64,000 nt of DNA from Tumebacillus avium (lineage in GTDB: Bacteria; Bacillota; Bacilli; Tumebacillales; Tumebacillaceae), in assembly GCF_002162355.1 (NCBI RefSeq), contig NZ_CP021434.1, positions 218,501-282,500 of the forward strand, in the 5' to 3' direction. Shown here in pieces: positions 32,739-40,521 of the stretch. Below the pieces are notes generated by a model, which worked only from the letters and a program-made list of their open reading frames with translations, ran no database searches and was not told the DNA's origin. Position 1 is the stretch's first letter. Every line of letters begins with the position of its first letter. The translations under genes and the position numbers were made by a program.

Positions 32739-32754
32739 GCTTTTCCAAGCGGGA

Positions 32755-33837
32755 TTAGACCAACCCGCCCAACTCCTTCACAACTTTCCCATGTGCCACC
32801 GGGAACGCATACTTCTCCAGTTCCCCGACCGGCACCCATTTCACATCATCACTCTCGCGCACCTGCCCTTGGGCGATCGCGCATTCAAAAACGCGCATAT
32901 CCCATTGCAGGTGGCTAAACGTATGTTGGACTTGCGCAAACAGCCGCTGCGGCGTTACGGTCACGCCAAACGCCTCTGTGAGGTGCGTGATGAGGCTGTC
33001 CTCCAGGGACATCCCTTCGACCCGCTCGCCGCCTGGGAACTCCCACATGCCCGCGAGGAGGCCTTTATCGGGGCGTCTGCGGATCAGCACGCGGTCGCCG
33101 TCGCGCAGCAAGGCGGCCGTCATGTCGACCGGACGGGGCGGCTTTTTCTTTTCCTTCACCGGCAGCTCTTCCTGAACGCCCTCTTCCAGCGCCCGGCAGT
33201 GCTCTTTGACCGGACAGGAGTGGCAGCGCGGGTTCTTCGGGATGCACACCGTCGCCCCCAGCTCCATCAGGCCTTGATTAAACGAAGCAGCCCGACCCGG
33301 CGGAATCAGGAACTCTGCCAGCCCTTCGAACGTCCGCCGCGTTTTCGGCTTCATGATATCTTCTTCGATCAAAAAGATCCTCGACAGCACCCGAAACACA
33401 TTGCCGTCCACCGCAGGAACGTCCACATCATAGGCAATCGACAAAATCGCGCCTGCCGTGTACGGCCCGACCCCGGGCAGGGTGGAAATCTCATCGGGCG
33501 TATCCGGCACGCGCCCGCCAAATTTATCGCGCACCACCTGGGCGCCTTTTTGCAAATTCCGCACGCGGGAGTAGTATCCGAGTCCCTCCCACGCCTTCAG
33601 CACGTCCGGCTCAGGCGCTTCTGCAAGCGCCTCAATCGTCGGAAACAGCTCGACAAAGCGGTTCCAATACGGAATCACCGTCTCGACCCGCGTTTGCTGC
33701 AGCATCACTTCCGACACCCAGATCTGATACGGATCACGCGTCCGCCGCCACGGCAGGTCGCGCTTGATCTCTTCGTACCAATCAAGCAAATTATCACCTA
33801 CAGCCTGCGCTGTTTTGCGATTCACATCAACCTTCAT
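32755..33837 (-). CDS. mutY: A/G-specific adenine DNA glycosylase MutY
   Basis: Removes adenine opposite 8-oxoguanine. 360 residues with the HhH-glycosylase core: catalytic Glu in SEVMLQQTRVETV, helix-hairpin-helix region LPGVGPYTAGAI, catalytic Asp in PAVDGNVFRVLSR, and the [4Fe-4S] cluster C-x6-C-x2-C-x5-C in CIPKNPRCHSCPVKEHC. The C-terminal Nudix-like domain (about 240-355) has GMWEFPGGERVEG. Confidence 0.96.
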   Translation of the reverse strand: MKVDVNRKTAQAVGDNLLDWYEEIKRDLPWRRTRDPYQIWVSEVMLQQTRVETVIPYWNRFVELFPTIEALAEAPEPDVLKAWEGLGYYSRVRNLQKGAQVVRDKFGGRVPDTPDEISTLPGVGPYTAGAILSIAYDVDVPAVDGNVFRVLSRIFLIEEDIMKPKTRRTFEGLAEFLIPPGRAASFNQGLMELGATVCIPKNPRCHSCPVKEHCRALEEGVQEELPVKEKKKPPRPVDMTAALLRDGDRVLIRRRPDKGLLAGMWEFPGGERVEGMSLEDSLITHLTEAFGVTVTPQRLFAQVQHTFSHLQWDMRVFECAIAQGQVRESDDVKWVPVGELEKYAFPVAHGKVVKELGGLV

Positions 33838-33913
33838 TTTTAGTCTCTGGCCCCTTCCTTCTTCTCCATTATAATTTTTTATGACACAACTGAAAACTGT
33901 TAGAAGTAGCCAT

Positions 33914-33945
33914 CAAAAAAAGAGTGACTGCGTAAGTCACTCTCT
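33914..33945 (-). terminator. Terminator of the ATPase/TOPRIM operon
   Basis: GAGTGACT-tacgc-AGTCACTC overlaps the stop codon of the gene at 33937 and is followed by a T run on the minus strand. Confidence 0.85.
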
Positions 33946-34728
33946 GGTGAGAAGGGTATGAAAGAAGCTATTTAGTTCTTTGACGCCTGCTGTCTCAAGC
34001 GTATCTGTACATAACCAGTCGCCCTTCATCAGCGATACGTTGTTCGATGTACCGGGAAATAGCACGTTTGATATACATCCGACAATCGCTTTTGACTCGC
34101 CGTCACTTTTCCAGTCGGCTCCATAACTCTCCCGAAACGATCCAACATAGGCTCCGGCTTCGTGAAGAAGGTCTCCATAGGATGTCTCGGCACAAGCAAG
34201 CAAAACAGTTTCCAGCGTCCCTTGATTCTGATTATCGGGAAAGACGTAGATGCCGACTCTTGGTTCGGTGAGAACAATTTCGCCAGCAGAACGGATATGC
34301 AAGAAACTGTTTATTACCTCAGGACGATCTTCCTGTTCAGCAATGAGTTGTTGATACGCTTTGATCTTCTCAATCGGTTCCTTCAAGTCTGCATCACAGA
34401 CGATCGCAATCGCCTTCATTCTGGCACCGCTGTCATCTAGATTTGCAATGGAAAGCGTGAGCGTTGGAATCAACTGCGACTCGCCGCCTGCATAATGAAC
34501 AGCGATCAGAGTCTCATCGAGAAGGAAAAACGCAGGAACAGGCATCCGCTCTGTAAAATCACCGTTGTACGGGAACTTTTGATTGGTCAGATTCCCCCAG
34601 TAATTGTCTTCGTCGATCTTCTGCAACTGTTTTAGTTTCTTTATCTGTTTTGCTCCCTGCAAGATAAACAGCTTGGTCAAGGCAGCAACGTCATTCGGCC
34701 CTTCAACCACAACATATACATAGTCCAC
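33937..34728 (-). CDS. TOPRIM-like protein (DUF3226-like), partner of the upstream ATPase
   Basis: 263 residues with GTG start immediately after the stop of the ATPase gene. It begins YVYVVVEGPNDVAALTKLF, a glutamate-containing first strand of a TOPRIM fold, and has KAIAIVCDADLKEP (the acidic DxD-like motif) around residue 110. The rest resembles DUF3226. OLD-type nucleases and the anti-phage systems Gabija and PARIS combine an ABC-type ATPase with a TOPRIM protein; this two-gene arrangement most resembles such pairs. It is a plausible phage-defence or DNA-repair effector, not yet assigned. Confidence 0.72.
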   Translation of the reverse strand: MDYVYVVVEGPNDVAALTKLFILQGAKQIKKLKQLQKIDEDNYWGNLTNQKFPYNGDFTERMPVPAFFLLDETLIAVHYAGGESQLIPTLTLSIANLDDSGARMKAIAIVCDADLKEPIEKIKAYQQLIAEQEDRPEVINSFLHIRSAGEIVLTEPRVGIYVFPDNQNQGTLETVLLACAETSYGDLLHEAGAYVGSFRESYGADWKSDGESKAIVGCISNVLFPGTSNNVSLMKGDWLCTDTLETAGVKELNSFFHTLLTRE

Positions 34729-34729
34729 T

Positions 34730-35833
34730 CTATCTCACATCCTGCCCGTATTCATATCGGAGGGAGTACAACGCATCACCGGAGAATCGTTTCGCAGTTG
34801 TTTGACCGTCTCGATTGACCAACCGAAAGGCTACCAGATCTTTCAGGCTCTCCCGGTTTACCTCATCTGCGTCATCCTCTTCCGCCAACGGTGCTATCAA
34901 AGCGTCAACCGCTTCCAAGCTATGTGTTGTTGCTATGAGTTGGACGTTGAACTCCTTACATGCATCCATCAGCCAAGCGAACGTTTTTACCAACACTTTT
35001 GAATGTAAGGCAGTCTCGATTTCATCAATCATCAAAATACCGTCTTTTGCACGCAGAACAGCAGACGCTAAAACGATTAATCTTCGAATACCATCACCAT
35101 AAAGCGCAAGCGGCACGTACGACTTCACCTTATGTCGGATATACGGAACCGCAGACCGTCCATCCGGGGACAACAATTCGAGACCTTCGATATTCTCATC
35201 AAAGGACTGGAGCAAACGAATGATATTCGAACGGTCATCTCGTTTGATCGTTTCCGTCAGCGATTTCAATGCCACGGGCAAAAATCGATGGTCAACTGGT
35301 GTGACCATTTCAGTCTCTAGGATCCTCTTTTCTTTACGAGTCTCAATATGGTGAAACGGTTCAGCTATGAGAAATTCCTGTTGCTCAGCCTCTTCATTTT
35401 CATGTTGGTCTCTTGTCGTATGTTCCATAACCATTTGAAACGCTTTTTCAGCATCAGAATGAGAATCCTCTCTGACTTCGATTACATAGACTTCCTCTAT
35501 CGCAAGTTGATACTTTGTCTGTTTATGTTGAAGTTCTCCTTGGATTACCGTTTGAAAGCCTCCAACTTGATCATGAAAGAACAGCCATTCAATTGATTCT
35601 AACAGTTGCATGCGATAATCAGGAATTGCACGGTCTCGCCCTCGCGCTGTACTTAACACTTGCCCAATATCCAGCGGATTGCACAGCAACTCCACCGCTT
35701 CCAAAACTGACGTCTTCCCTGTATTGTTCTCACCAACCAGAATGGTGACAGCTCCTAAATCCTTTAATTCCAGTTCCTTAAAACCCCGAAAATTCTGCAT
35801 TGTGATCCTCTCAAGATGTTTCAAACGGATCAT
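34730..35833 (-). CDS. AAA ATPase (AAA_15/AAA_21, OLD/RecF-like)
   Basis: About 367 residues with Walker A VGENNTGKTS near residue 35, ABC-type Walker B GILMIDEIETALHS, and the switch His in LIATTHSLEA. The domain begins MQNFRGFKELELKDLG, typical of the family. An acidic, hydrophilic insertion (DQHENEEAEQQEF) fills the middle. Start: I chose the ATG at 35831-35833 (MIRLKHLERIT); MQNFRGF with GAGAGG upstream is a good alternative. Paired with the TOPRIM gene, 1 base away. Confidence 0.78.
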   Translation of the reverse strand: MIRLKHLERITMQNFRGFKELELKDLGAVTILVGENNTGKTSVLEAVELLCNPLDIGQVLSTARGRDRAIPDYRMQLLESIEWLFFHDQVGGFQTVIQGELQHKQTKYQLAIEEVYVIEVREDSHSDAEKAFQMVMEHTTRDQHENEEAEQQEFLIAEPFHHIETRKEKRILETEMVTPVDHRFLPVALKSLTETIKRDDRSNIIRLLQSFDENIEGLELLSPDGRSAVPYIRHKVKSYVPLALYGDGIRRLIVLASAVLRAKDGILMIDEIETALHSKVLVKTFAWLMDACKEFNVQLIATTHSLEAVDALIAPLAEEDDADEVNRESLKDLVAFRLVNRDGQTTAKRFSGDALYSLRYEYGQDVR

Positions 35834-35896
35834 CCTTTCGTTTATGCCCAAATCTACCAATTATCATCATTATACACCTAAAAACGAGATAATAAA

Positions 35897-35930
35897 AAAT
35901 GCAGCCGCAAGGACTGCATTTTCGCAAGCG
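35897..35930 (-). terminator. Terminator after the aminopeptidase gene
   Basis: AAAATGCAG / CTGCATTTT with A run to the left; T tail on the minus strand. Confidence 0.75.
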
Positions 35931-35942
35931 TACATTTCTATA

Positions 35943-37058
35943 TTATTTCAAGTTCTCCGGGTTCAACCCCTGCAGTTCCGGAATCACGAACAGGCCGTCT
36001 TTGCGGATCAGCACGTCGTCAAACCAGATCTCGCCGCCGCCGTATTCCGGACGCTGGATGCAGACGAGGTCCCAGTGGATGTTGGAACGGTTGCCGTTGT
36101 ACGCATCGTCGTAGCAGTTGCCCGGCGTGAAGTGGAAAGAACCGGCGATCTTCTCGTCAAACAGGATGTCTTTCATCGGGTTCACGATAAACGGGTTGAA
36201 GCCGATCGAGAACTCGCCGATGTAGCGCGCGCCTTCATCGGTGTCAAAAATGTGGTTGATCGCTTCGGTGTCATTCGCAGTCGCTTCGACGATCTTGCCG
36301 TCTTTGAAGGTCAGGCGGATGTTGTCAAACGTCTGCCCGTTGTACAGGGTCGGCGCGTTGAACTGCACCGTGCCGTTTACCGAATCGCGAACCGGAGCCG
36401 TGTACACTTCGCCGTCCGGAATGTTCAGTTTGCCGTCGCACTTGACGACGCCGATGTCTTTGATCGAGAAGGACAGGTCGGTGCCCGGTCCTTTGATCTG
36501 CACGCGGTCGGTGCGCTCCATCAGCTCTTTGAGCGGGTTCATCGCTTCCGACATCTTGGCATAGTCGAGCGTGCAGACATCAAAGTAGAAGTCTTCAAAG
36601 TCCTCGGTCGCCATGTTCGCCGACTGCGCCATCGACTCATTCGGGTAGCGCAGGATGCACCATTTCGTCTTCGGCACGCGGGTTTCAAAATGCACCGGCT
36701 TGCCGTAGTTTTCCGCATACACCTTCATCTGTTCGGACGGCAGGCCTGCCAGTTCGTTGACGTTGCGGGAAGCGCGCAAAGAGATATACGCGTCCATCTG
36801 CTCCATGAAAGCGCGATCATGGTCGCCCCAGAACTTGATCTGCTCAGAGCTTGCGCCGCGGATCAGTTCACGCTGAATCTGCGATTCTTTGTTCCAGACA
36901 AACGGCATGCCGCCGACAGCGTACGCTGCTTTGACCATTTCTTTGGCCAGCGGAATCTCGCCGTCGGTGATGTCGATCAGCACTTTTTCACCCGGCTGCA
37001 GGGATACGGAATACTCCATCAGGTTTTTGGCCAGCAATTCGTAACGAGCGTCTCTCAT
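35943..37058 (-). CDS. Aminopeptidase, M29 family
   Basis: 371-residue thermophilic-aminopeptidase type metalloenzyme. Metal and catalytic residues lie in NDTEAINHIFDTDEGARYIGEFSIG (Glu pair), IHWDLVCI and GGEIWFDDVLI (Asp near the end). It removes N-terminal residues from peptides. Monocistronic. ATG after GAGGGGGC. Confidence 0.93.
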   Translation of the reverse strand: MRDARYELLAKNLMEYSVSLQPGEKVLIDITDGEIPLAKEMVKAAYAVGGMPFVWNKESQIQRELIRGASSEQIKFWGDHDRAFMEQMDAYISLRASRNVNELAGLPSEQMKVYAENYGKPVHFETRVPKTKWCILRYPNESMAQSANMATEDFEDFYFDVCTLDYAKMSEAMNPLKELMERTDRVQIKGPGTDLSFSIKDIGVVKCDGKLNIPDGEVYTAPVRDSVNGTVQFNAPTLYNGQTFDNIRLTFKDGKIVEATANDTEAINHIFDTDEGARYIGEFSIGFNPFIVNPMKDILFDEKIAGSFHFTPGNCYDDAYNGNRSNIHWDLVCIQRPEYGGGEIWFDDVLIRKDGLFVIPELQGLNPENLK

Positions 37059-37092
37059 TGGGTTAGCCCCCTCAATATGTAGTGGTCCTCAC

Positions 37093-37121
37093 TTGACTCG
37101 TCCTTTACAGATTGAGACAAT
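37093..37121 (+). promoter_or_regulatory. Promoter of the peroxiredoxin gene
   Basis: TTGACT (37093-37098) and GACAAT (37116-37121) with a 17-base spacer, about 30 bases before the start codon. Confidence 0.5.
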
Positions 37122-37151
37122 AAAAGAAATGAGCGGCAAGGAGGAACTGTG

Positions 37152-37607
37152 ATGCTAGAGATTGGCGCGACCGCTCCCGACTTTCACGCCGAAAGTACGG
37201 AAGGCCCTGTCCACCTGTATGATGACTACAAAGGTAAGAAGAATGTCATCTTGATTTTCTACCCGATCAACAACACGCCTGGCTGACGCAAGCAATTAGG
37301 CGAAGCGCGTGACGCTTCTCAGGAATATGACCGCCTCGACACAGTTGTGTTGGGCGTGAACCCCGGCAAAATGGCCGGTCATCAGAAGTTCGCGGAGAAA
37401 AACAACTTCGGCTTCCCGCTGGTCTATGACGACCGCTGGCAGATCATCTCCGAGTACGGCGTTCCGACGTTCTCCGGCCTGATGGTCAGCCGCTGTGTGC
37501 TGATCCTCGACAAAGACATGCAACTGCGCTATTTCAACAAAGGCATGCCAAGCACAAGCGAATTGATCGCCGAGCTTGAGAAAATCAATGCTTCCACTCC
37601 ATTGTAG
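37152..37607 (+). CDS. Bcp/AhpC-type peroxiredoxin with in-frame TGA (selenoprotein)
   Basis: Reduces hydroperoxides. Reading through TGA at 37284-37286 gives 151 residues: APDFHAESTEG, then FYPINNTPG-U-RKQLGEARD, then GVPTFSGLMVSRCVLILDK. The TGA is residue 45, the peroxidatic cysteine position of Bcp proteins (NTPGC motif). No cysteine follows at +5, so it is 1-Cys-type. After the TGA, GAAGCG-CGTGA-CGCTTC forms a 6-bp hairpin whose loop begins 21 bases downstream and contains GU, as in bacterial SECIS elements. ATG follows AAGGAGG. Bcp/AhpC-like selenoproteins are known. Alternative: sequencing error or pseudogene. Confidence 0.82.
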
Positions 37608-37611
37608 CACG

Positions 37612-37642
37612 AAAGCGGTGTCCCTCAGGGCACCGCTTTTTT
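37612..37642 (+). terminator. Terminator after the peroxiredoxin gene
   Basis: AAAGCGGTG-t-CCCTCAGGG-c-ACCGCTTTTTT. Confidence 0.85.
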
Positions 37643-37651
37643 ATCTAGATG

Positions 37652-38104
37652 TCAGCTGTCCAGTTTTTTGAAAAAGCGTTCCAGGTAGCTGTAAAACTGC
37701 TGGGTCTCTTCCGATGTAAAATCTGCAAACATCTCCGCAGAAAACAGGTCGCGGGGTCCTTCGATCTCACGCATGAAATGCGTGCCTTTTTCGGTCAGCA
37801 TGACCTTGGTGACGCGACGGTCAAACTGATCCGGATGACGGCTGACAAATCCATCCCGCTCCAAGCGGTCGATCATGCCGGTCATGTTTGCTTTGGTAAC
37901 CAACAGATTTTTCCCCAACTCTGTCATGGTCATCCCCTGACCATTTCGGTCCAGAACGCCGAGCAGCGTCCATTGTTGCTGCGAAAGCCCGTAAGCCCCC
38001 GCCAACTTGTCACTGTTGCCGTGCTTGATCAACAGGTTGTTGATCCGGATCACCGCGTGGATGATCGCAGCGCGCAACTCCGTGTCATTATTCAGATTAT
38101 TCAT
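37652..38104 (-). CDS. MarR-family transcriptional regulator
   Basis: 150 residues with the winged-helix core: MTMTELGKNLLVTKANMTGMIDRLERDGFV, wing RHPDQFDRRVTKVMLTEKG. ATG after AGGGGAT. MarR regulators respond to phenolics or redox; it lies tail to tail with the peroxiredoxin gene, so a link is only suggestive. Confidence 0.9.
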   Translation of the reverse strand: MNNLNNDTELRAAIIHAVIRINNLLIKHGNSDKLAGAYGLSQQQWTLLGVLDRNGQGMTMTELGKNLLVTKANMTGMIDRLERDGFVSRHPDQFDRRVTKVMLTEKGTHFMREIEGPRDLFSAEMFADFTSEETQQFYSYLERFFKKLDS

Positions 38105-38223
38105 ATCCCCTCAACCCTTTTGTCATCAGATTTTAATATATGAGTTTATAATACTACGCCTCTCCAACTATTCCTTCGTATGAGATCGAAAAAAACGCAA
38201 AAAATACTGGTACGGGAGGTGGT

Positions 38224-38418
38224 ATGAGCATGTGGGATATGATCACAGACATGATGCCGGGCCGCAAACGCGGTCTGAACACCGTCACGGCAATGGTGCT
38301 GGGTGCCGGGATCGGGATCGCTGCTTGGGAAATGATGCGCCGCAACAACGTTGCAGGCAACAGCACAGATGAGATGGCGCAAATTGCCGATTCCATGATG
38401 GACGCAATCACCGAGTAG
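38224..38418 (+). CDS. Small protein with a hydrophobic central segment
   Basis: 64 residues, strong GGGAGGTGGT ribosome site. It starts MSMWDMITDMMPGRKRG, then a small hydrophobic segment TVTAMVLGAGIGIAAWEMMRR, then an acidic tail. Possibly a short membrane-associated protein. Family not recognised. Confidence 0.65.
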   Translation: MSMWDMITDMMPGRKRGLNTVTAMVLGAGIGIAAWEMMRRNNVAGNSTDEMAQIADSMMDAITE

Positions 38419-38431
38419 TCCGCCTCTCAAC

Positions 38432-38466
38432 AAAAAGGGTCCCTGCCACGTTGCGGGGACCCTTTC
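38432..38466. terminator. Bidirectional terminator
   Basis: AAAGGGTCCC-tgccacgttgc-GGGGACCCTTT between convergent genes. Confidence 0.85.
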
Positions 38467-39749
38467 TAATACAAATCAACAAAAATGCTGCCATGGTACG
38501 AGCGCACAGTGACCGGCCAAATGCCTTTGCCCAGCTGGTCGGTGAGCAGCGTGCCTTGTTTGGTGCCGGCGTTTTTGCTTGATTTGGTCGGCCCTTTGAT
38601 CACGCCTTTGTTCGTCTCGCCCAAGAATTTGATCGAAGACGTCTCCGGCATCTCCAGCGTCGTCTTGCCGTTGTTGGCGCCGATCGTCCACGGAGCCAGC
38701 ACATCGCCATGCACCGTCACGTCGCCGATGCCTGTGATCGTCGCTTCCAGCGGTCCCAGCGGATTTTGAATGTGGAACACCGCCGACTCGCCGATCGCGT
38801 TAATCGCGTCGCCGATCGTGTTGATCTGAACTTTGCCCAGCTTGACATACAGGTCGAGCTTGCCGGCTACTTGTCCGATCTTGGCATCGCCAGCATCGGA
38901 GCGCAGGCGCAAGTCGTTGCCGATCTTGTCCACCGTGACGCTGCCTTGTCCGGAATGCAGGTCTGCCTTCCCGTAGATCTCGCGGATGTTCAGCGTGCCT
39001 TTGTCCACCTTGGCCAGCAGGCTGCCGTTTAGCGTATCGACCTTCACCGCGCCAATCTTGCTGTACAGGTCGGCATTGCCTTTGTAATCGCTGACCAGCA
39101 CGTCTCCCGCGTCGGTGCGCACGCGCAGCACGACGCCTTCCGGGACTTGCACCTTCAGGTCGATCGTGCCGCTCTCGTCGTCGGCCAGCGGTTTTCTGAC
39201 CTCGACCGAAGTCACCCCATCGACCGTCGTGTACGGCATCAGGCCAACCGCTGACACGACCGGTGCGTTGTCATCGATGATCGAGACGTGCGCGACGGCG
39301 TCGATCTCCATCTGGCGCGAGGCGCTGCCGGTCACTTCGACCGCGCCAAGCGGATTGTAGATCACAACTTCCTGCACCGTCTCCGGCAAGGCCACCACTT
39401 GTGTCGGCAGGGCGAGGTCGCGGTTTGTCACCGTTAGCAACGGCTTCTGCGGGGCCGGTTCCTCTCCTTGCGCCGTGCGGGTCGTGGAGAGGTAAAAGTT
39501 GATCGAGAAAACGCCGACTAAAAACAGCAGCGCCAAAGACCGCCCGTCGAGGCGGATGCGCTCCTGCATCTGTTTGCGGCGGATCGATAGCCAATTCCAG
39601 AGCAGTTCCAGCCCGAGACCGATGATGATCAGCGGCCAAAAATTCAGTCCGGATGCAAACCAATCTCGCTGGAAGAGGATATCGGTTAAAAGAAGAAGAC
39701 CCAGTGCGAGCATTGTGCACGCACTGGTCAAGGTTCCAACTCTACGCAT
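38466..39749 (-). CDS. Membrane protein with LiaF/DUF4097-like beta-helix domain
   Basis: About 427 residues: four short membrane segments at the N-end (GTLTSACTMLALGLLLLTDIL, FWPLIIIGLGLELLWNWL, LALLFLVGVFSINFYLST) then a long beta-repeat domain with GDVxVxDYKGNADLYSKIGAVKVDTLNG-type turns, characteristic of DUF4097/LiaF. The C-end lies outside the membrane if topology is as expected. It may act as a sensor or damper of envelope stress. Its ATG overlaps the stop of the previous gene. Fourth part of the sigma-factor operon. Confidence 0.75.
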   Translation of the reverse strand: MRRVGTLTSACTMLALGLLLLTDILFQRDWFASGLNFWPLIIIGLGLELLWNWLSIRRKQMQERIRLDGRSLALLFLVGVFSINFYLSTTRTAQGEEPAPQKPLLTVTNRDLALPTQVVALPETVQEVVIYNPLGAVEVTGSASRQMEIDAVAHVSIIDDNAPVVSAVGLMPYTTVDGVTSVEVRKPLADDESGTIDLKVQVPEGVVLRVRTDAGDVLVSDYKGNADLYSKIGAVKVDTLNGSLLAKVDKGTLNIREIYGKADLHSGQGSVTVDKIGNDLRLRSDAGDAKIGQVAGKLDLYVKLGKVQINTIGDAINAIGESAVFHIQNPLGPLEATITGIGDVTVHGDVLAPWTIGANNGKTTLEMPETSSIKFLGETNKGVIKGPTKSSKNAGTKQGTLLTDQLGKGIWPVTVRSYHGSIFVDLY

Positions 39750-40506
39750 GTTCACCGTTGTTGTCACTCTCTTCTACGCGGGTTTGCGGCGCCGGGAACG
39801 GAAGCGGTTTGCCTTTGACGATCCAGAAGCCGGCCCCGAGGAACAGCGCAGCCGAGACCAGTTCCTTCAGCGCTTCACGCAGTTGCCAGTTGCCCACCCC
39901 GGCCAAGTCGATCACGCCGTATGCCAGCGCGATGACGCCAAGGACTGCGAAGACCCAGCCAAGCATCGCGATGCTGAGCAGTTCCCGCCAGCGCGGGTAG
40001 ACCGGGCGGTCTTCCACCGATTCGCCGCGGTTGATCTGATCGCGGAACTTATGAGCGTCCATTTGGACATAAAACCACATGATCGGCAAGGAAATGCCGG
40101 TGATAAACTGGAGCGAATTGCTCGGCACGATCGAATTCAGAATGATCAGGGCAAAGAAAATGATCATCAGCTGCACACCGCGCACCTGCAGGCCCAGGTA
40201 ATAATGGCCGAGGCCCGGCAGGCAGGAGAACAGCGTGGTGAACCAAAAGCTCTTGTGCCCGGATGCCAACGCTTCCTGCTTGCGTTTCACGGCGCGAACG
40301 GCGCGCTGTTTTTTCTTCTCCGCTTTGGTCAGCGGTTTGCCGGTGTCCGCCAAAAGTCCGGTATCGTCAAGCGTCACCGTTTGCGAAATGCACGTTTTGC
40401 AGACCGCATGGTCGCCGACGGGGACCACGCATTCGGAACAGACCAGTTCGTGGCAGACGCGGCATTCGCGCTCCACGTCACGGTCAGAATGATAATAGCA
40501 GTTCAT
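39742..40506 (-). CDS. B-box zinc finger plus membrane protein
   Basis: 254 residues. N-terminal B-box-type zinc finger: CYYHSDRDVERECRVCHELVCSEC then CKTC (C/H pairs, about residues 3-40). A lysine-rich linker, then several membrane segments (FSCLPGLGHYYLG, LMIIFFALIILNSIVPS, LLSIAMLGWVFAVLGVIALAYG). Small B-box membrane proteins often sit beside sigma factor genes. Function unknown. Overlaps the next gene by 8 bases. Confidence 0.75.
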   Translation of the reverse strand: MNCYYHSDRDVERECRVCHELVCSECVVPVGDHAVCKTCISQTVTLDDTGLLADTGKPLTKAEKKKQRAVRAVKRKQEALASGHKSFWFTTLFSCLPGLGHYYLGLQVRGVQLMIIFFALIILNSIVPSNSLQFITGISLPIMWFYVQMDAHKFRDQINRGESVEDRPVYPRWRELLSIAMLGWVFAVLGVIALAYGVIDLAGVGNWQLREALKELVSAALFLGAGFWIVKGKPLPFPAPQTRVEESDNNGEHA

Positions 40507-40521
40507 GTGATGGGTCCCTCC

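Noticed and set aside
37284..37286. In-frame TGA in the peroxiredoxin as a pseudogene
   Set aside because: The single TGA is at the catalytic position with intact frames on both sides, a SECIS-like hairpin, and two other genes with the same Cys-to-TGA pattern. Kept as a selenoprotein, with resequencing as the test.
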